Part shown: one piece after another, positions 61,337 through 64,000 of the stretch
Numbering within the stretch: position 1 is the stretch's first letter
How the letters are laid out: the number at the start of each line of letters is the position of its first letter
Assembly: GCF_026341125.1 (NCBI RefSeq)
Contig: NZ_JAPEOR010000003.1
Span: 1 to 64,000, forward strand
From: Streptomyces sp. NBC_01142
GTDB taxonomy: Bacteria; Actinomycetota; Actinomycetes; Streptomycetales; Streptomycetaceae
Direction of reading: 5' to 3'
DNA length: 64,000 nt
Notes under the pieces: generated by a model
Told to the model about the DNA's origin: nothing
Seen by the model: only the letters and a program-made list of their open reading frames with translations
Database searches by the model: none
Position numbers and translations under genes: made by a program

Positions 61337-61870
61337 ATGGCGGGACAGGCATTGATCGCGGGAGTGGGCGGAAAGGAACCGAGCATCGCGCCCGGGGCCT
61401 TCACTGCCCCTACGTCCGTGGTGCTCGGTGAGGTCACCATGGCCGCGGGCTCCAGCGTCTGGTACCACACGGTCCTGCGTGCCGACTGCGGCCCCATCGT
61501 CCTGGGCGCCGACACCAACATCCAGGACAACTGCACGGTGCATGGCGATCCGGGCTTCCCGGTCACGGTCGGCGAGCGTGTCTCGGTCGGCCACAACGCC
61601 GTACTGCACGGCTGCACCGTCGAGGACGACGTACTGATCGGCATGGGCGCCACCGTCCTGAACGGCGCGCACATCGGCGCGGGTTCGCTGATCGCGGCGC
61701 AGGCACTGGTGCCGCAAGGGATGCAGATCCCGCCGGGTTCCCTGGTCGCGGGCGTGCCCGCCAAGGTCAAGCGCGAGCTGACCCAGGAGGAGCGCGAGGG
61801 CATCAGTCTCAACGCCGTGATGTATCTGGAACTGGTCAAGGGGCACCGCGCAGTGCCCGAGATCGCCTGA
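61337..61870 (+). CDS. Gamma-class carbonic anhydrase-like protein
   Basis: 177 residues from ATG 61337 (GAGGAGAG upstream). Left-handed beta-helix with hexapeptide repeats: SVWYHTVLRADCGPIVLGAD, TNIQDNCTVHGDPGFPVTVG and SVGHNAVLHGCTVEDDVLIG. The histidines in VHGD and GHNAVLHG match the zinc ligands of gamma-carbonic anhydrases (YrdA/PaaY type). It probably hydrates carbon dioxide or binds a related ligand as a trimer. Confidence 0.9.
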   Translation: MAGQALIAGVGGKEPSIAPGAFTAPTSVVLGEVTMAAGSSVWYHTVLRADCGPIVLGADTNIQDNCTVHGDPGFPVTVGERVSVGHNAVLHGCTVEDDVLIGMGATVLNGAHIGAGSLIAAQALVPQGMQIPPGSLVAGVPAKVKRELTQEEREGISLNAVMYLELVKGHRAVPEIA

Positions 61871-61985
61871 CCACGGCTGCGGCTGCGGCTGCGGCGGCCG
61901 CGACGAGGAGCGGACCGCCCGGGTGGGGCGAACATCACAGCACGTCGCAGTGATCACCACAGGCAGTGCCGACTACCGTGTGCGG

Positions 61986-62729
61986 GTGCCGAAGAACAGA
62001 AACACGTTCTCGTCGCCGGCCTCCTGGCGGCGACGCTTCCTCGCGCGCGCCGTCCACCGCGGCTGGCGCTGGGTGCAGGAAGCGGGCTCCGTCACCGCCG
62101 AGCACCCGGGACTGCTGCGCTTCCGGCTGCTCGGCTCCGGCACCCGGCTCGCCTTCCCGCAGGGCACGGTCTTCGGCGAGGCGTGGATCGAACTCGGCGA
62201 CCACTGCATCATCGGCGAGCAGGTCACCCTCACCGCCGGGATGATGCCGGGCCTCGATCTCGGCCCCGACCCCATCCTGACCCTGGGCAACGGCGTGGTG
62301 CTGGGCCGCGGCAGCCATGTCATCGCCGACACCAGGGTGACGATCGGCTCGGACACGTACTGCGGTCCGTACGTCTACATCACCTCGACCAACCACAGCT
62401 ACGACGACCCGCACGAGCCGGTCGGCAAGCAGTGGCCGCGCGCCGAACCGGTGGAGATCGGGCCGGGCTGCTGGCTGGGGACCGGCGCGGTGATCCTGCC
62501 CGGTGCCCGGCTCGGCCGCAATGTCGTGGTCGCGGCGGGCGCGGTCGTACGGGGCGACGTCCCCGACCACTCGGTGGTGGCAGGCGCCCCGGCCCGGGTC
62601 GTACGGAGCTGGGATCCGGTACGGGGCTGGCAGCCCCCGCTGCGTACGCCCGCGCCCGTGCCGATCCCGGAAGGCGTCACACCCGAACAGCTGCTGGCGC
62701 TGGCCGACCTGGAACCGGACACTCCCTAG
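61986..62729 (+). CDS. Left-handed beta-helix acyltransferase
   Basis: 247 residues from GTG 61986. Hexapeptide repeats typical of NodL/LacA/WbbJ acetyltransferases: IELGDHCIIGEQVTLTAGMM, VVLGRGSHVIADTRVTIGSD, YVYITSTNHSYDDPHEPVGK (catalytic His in TNHSY) and PGCWLGTGAVILPGARLG. It should transfer an acyl group to a sugar or similar acceptor. It may be coupled with the preceding gamma-carbonic anhydrase-like gene, 115 bp upstream. It ends 4 bp into the converging EamA gene. Confidence 0.9.
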   Translation: MPKNRNTFSSPASWRRRFLARAVHRGWRWVQEAGSVTAEHPGLLRFRLLGSGTRLAFPQGTVFGEAWIELGDHCIIGEQVTLTAGMMPGLDLGPDPILTLGNGVVLGRGSHVIADTRVTIGSDTYCGPYVYITSTNHSYDDPHEPVGKQWPRAEPVEIGPGCWLGTGAVILPGARLGRNVVVAAGAVVRGDVPDHSVVAGAPARVVRSWDPVRGWQPPLRTPAPVPIPEGVTPEQLLALADLEPDTP

Positions 62730-63592
62730 CCACTCGCGAGCAGGACCGTGCCCACCAGCGCGAGACCGGCACCGGTCGCCTGGAGACCGCGCATCCGCTG
62801 CTTGAGGATCACGAGAGCGGCGAGCACCGTCACCACCGGATAGAGGTTGGCGAGGACGGCGGCAATGGTGACGGGCCCGATCTGCGCGGCGACGGCGTAC
62901 GTGCCGTTGGCCGCGACATCGGCGAGACCGACGAAGGCGAGGGCGGGGAGTGCCCTCCACACGACACGTATCCCACCGTCTTCAGGGAGCGCCCGCCCGC
63001 CCCGCTTCACCGATACGTACAGTGCGGCGCCGCCGACCACGACATTGGCGACGCGCTGTACGAAGAGCGCGAGGAAGAGCCCGGTGAGGGTGGTCGAGGC
63101 CTCGGCGATCAGGGAGAGCACCGCGCCGAACCCGAACGCGGCGATCACGGTCAGCAGGATCGCCTGCCGCTGCACCGGCGCACCCCGCAGCTGAGGTCCG
63201 CCCGCCAGTACGATGCCGGCCACGGCGACCGCGATACCGGCGATCTGGAGCAGTCCGGGCCGCTCGCCGATGGCCAGCCCGACGCCGACGGGCACCAGGA
63301 CGCTGAGCGATCCCAGCGGCGAGACCACACCCATCGGGCCCAGGGCGAGCGCCTTGTAGAAGCACAGCAGTGCCACCGGGCCGACGGCGCCCGCCGCGAC
63401 GGCGTACCAGAGCTGCGGGCCGGCCTCGGCGAAGCCGCCGGTGGCGACGACGATGGCGCCCAGCACCACGACCGCGATGGACTGCGAGGCGACCACGACC
63501 GTGAGCGCCGGTGTACGTCGCGTCAGCAGTCCGCCGCCGAAGTCGGCCAGCCCCCACAGCAGGCTGGTGGCCAGGGCGAAGAGTGCGGTCAT
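62726..63592 (-). CDS. EamA/DMT-family transporter
   Basis: 288 residues from ATG 63592 with two EamA repeats and ten membrane segments (LFALATSLLWGLADFGGGLL at the start, VTIAAVLANLYPVVTVLAAL near the end). It is divergent from an XRE regulator across 93 bp with a palindrome (63639-63662), suggesting repression of the exporter by that regulator. Amino acid or metabolite export is likely. Confidence 0.92.
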   Translation of the reverse strand: MTALFALATSLLWGLADFGGGLLTRRTPALTVVVASQSIAVVVLGAIVVATGGFAEAGPQLWYAVAAGAVGPVALLCFYKALALGPMGVVSPLGSLSVLVPVGVGLAIGERPGLLQIAGIAVAVAGIVLAGGPQLRGAPVQRQAILLTVIAAFGFGAVLSLIAEASTTLTGLFLALFVQRVANVVVGGAALYVSVKRGGRALPEDGGIRVVWRALPALAFVGLADVAANGTYAVAAQIGPVTIAAVLANLYPVVTVLAALVILKQRMRGLQATGAGLALVGTVLLASG

Positions 63593-63638
63593 GTCGTGCC
63601 TCGCAGTACAGTGCAGTGAACGTTCTGGTGCACCACAC

Positions 63639-63662
63639 CATAGTTCAGTCCATTGAACTATG
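63639..63662. promoter_or_regulatory. Palindromic operator between EamA and XRE genes
   Basis: CATAGTTCA (63639-63647) and TGAACTATG (63654-63662) are perfect inverted repeats around GTCCAT, inside the only AT-rich stretch of the divergent promoter. Confidence 0.75.
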
Positions 63663-63685
63663 CCATCTAAAATATTGGACGGAAT

Positions 63686-64000
63686 GTGTCGGATTTCGAC
63701 CAGCTCACGCAGTCGCTCGCCCGCAACCTCAAGCGCCGGCGCGGCGAACTGGGCCTCACGCTCGACGCCCTCGCCGCCCGCGCAGGGGTCAGCCGCGGCA
63801 TGATCATCCAGATCGAGCAGGCGCGTACGAACCCGAGCGTCGGGACCACGGTGAAGCTCGCCGACGCCCTCGGTGTCAGCATCACCACGCTCCTCGACGA
63901 GGAACAGGGGCCCCAGGTCCGCCTCGTGCCTCCGGAGCAGGCGGTGCGCATGTGGTCCACCTCGACCGGCAGCCACACCACCCTGCTGGTCGGCACCGAC
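63686..64000 (+). CDS. XRE-family regulator, probably XRE-cupin (cut by window end)
   Basis: 105 residues from GTG 63686 are visible. The helix-turn-helix reads LARNLKRRRGELGLTLDALA, ARAGVSRGMIIQIEQARTNP, SVGTTVKLADALGVSITTLL, followed by QGPQVRLVPPEQAVRMW, the usual transition into a cupin domain that senses a small molecule. Such fusions control amino acid or metabolite exporters, fitting the divergent EamA gene. The carboxy-terminal part lies outside the window. Confidence 0.88.
   Translation, partial: MSDFDQLTQSLARNLKRRRGELGLTLDALAARAGVSRGMIIQIEQARTNPSVGTTVKLADALGVSITTLLDEEQGPQVRLVPPEQAVRMWSTSTGSHTTLLVGTD

Overview
The window looks like a chromosomal segment of a Streptomyces-like actinomycete. 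GC content is very high, starts are often GTG or TTG, and the gene families are typical of the genus (DUF397/DUF5753 regulators, SAV2177-type methyltransferase, IS701 and IS5 elements, an EF-Tu3-like tuf gene, an assimilatory nitrate reductase fused to a CysJ-like reductase). Everything here is read from sequence; no database search was run.

Region 1 (1-15.4 kb) is accessory DNA. It holds a Tn7-like transposition module: a frameshifted tniQ and a small XRE regulator read leftward; a second, intact tniQ then tnsA-, tnsB- and tnsC-like genes read rightward, with a perfect 20-bp palindrome in the divergent promoter. Directly at the tnsC stop codon sit three insertion sequences (IS5-type, IS701-type, IS5-type) head to tail, each separated from the next by a single CTAG. 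The stranded tns-operon terminator follows. Beyond lie a small membrane protein, a sigma-70-like protein, a methyltransferase, a DUF397 plus XRE/DUF5753 pair and a decayed resolvase-like fragment. At 15276-15374 four spaced direct repeats end in ACA; I propose these as TnsB-binding sites at the right end of the Tn7-like element.

Region 2 (15.4-26 kb) is ordinary chromosome: PadR regulator, SRPBCC protein, Clp-N protein, three EamA-type drug/metabolite transporters (the second behind a mini-ORF and a foldable leader), a LysR regulator, a PPOX enzyme, a catalytically degenerate isochorismatase-like protein, a Rieske lipoprotein and an S9 peptidase.

Region 3 (26-36.3 kb) is a molybdenum and nitrate island: a NasA-CysJ fusion nitrate reductase behind a GlnR-like site, ModA, a fused ModB-ModC, two paralogous HTH-TOBE regulators, a molbindin, a small molybdopterin-domain protein and a remnant of a large molybdenum hydroxylase. 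Molybdate import, storage or sensing and enzyme use are thus encoded together.

Region 4 (36.4-64 kb) is mostly housekeeping and metabolic: HipA-like kinase with DUF3037, two SDR enzymes, an oligopeptide-type binding lipoprotein, Ung, DinB, TetR with divergent FAD monooxygenase and Gfo/Idh/MocA oxidoreductase, Lnt, SnoaL-like protein, aldo/keto reductase, flavin reductase, RlmG/RsmC-type methyltransferase, UppP, an ABC exporter, TVP38, a frameshifted AlkD-like gene, a divergent EF-Tu, a spermidine synthase-like protein, a thioesterase, DedA, gamma-carbonic anhydrase, a LbH acyltransferase, an EamA transporter and, cut by the window end, an XRE regulator. No tRNA, rRNA, CRISPR array or cas gene was seen.
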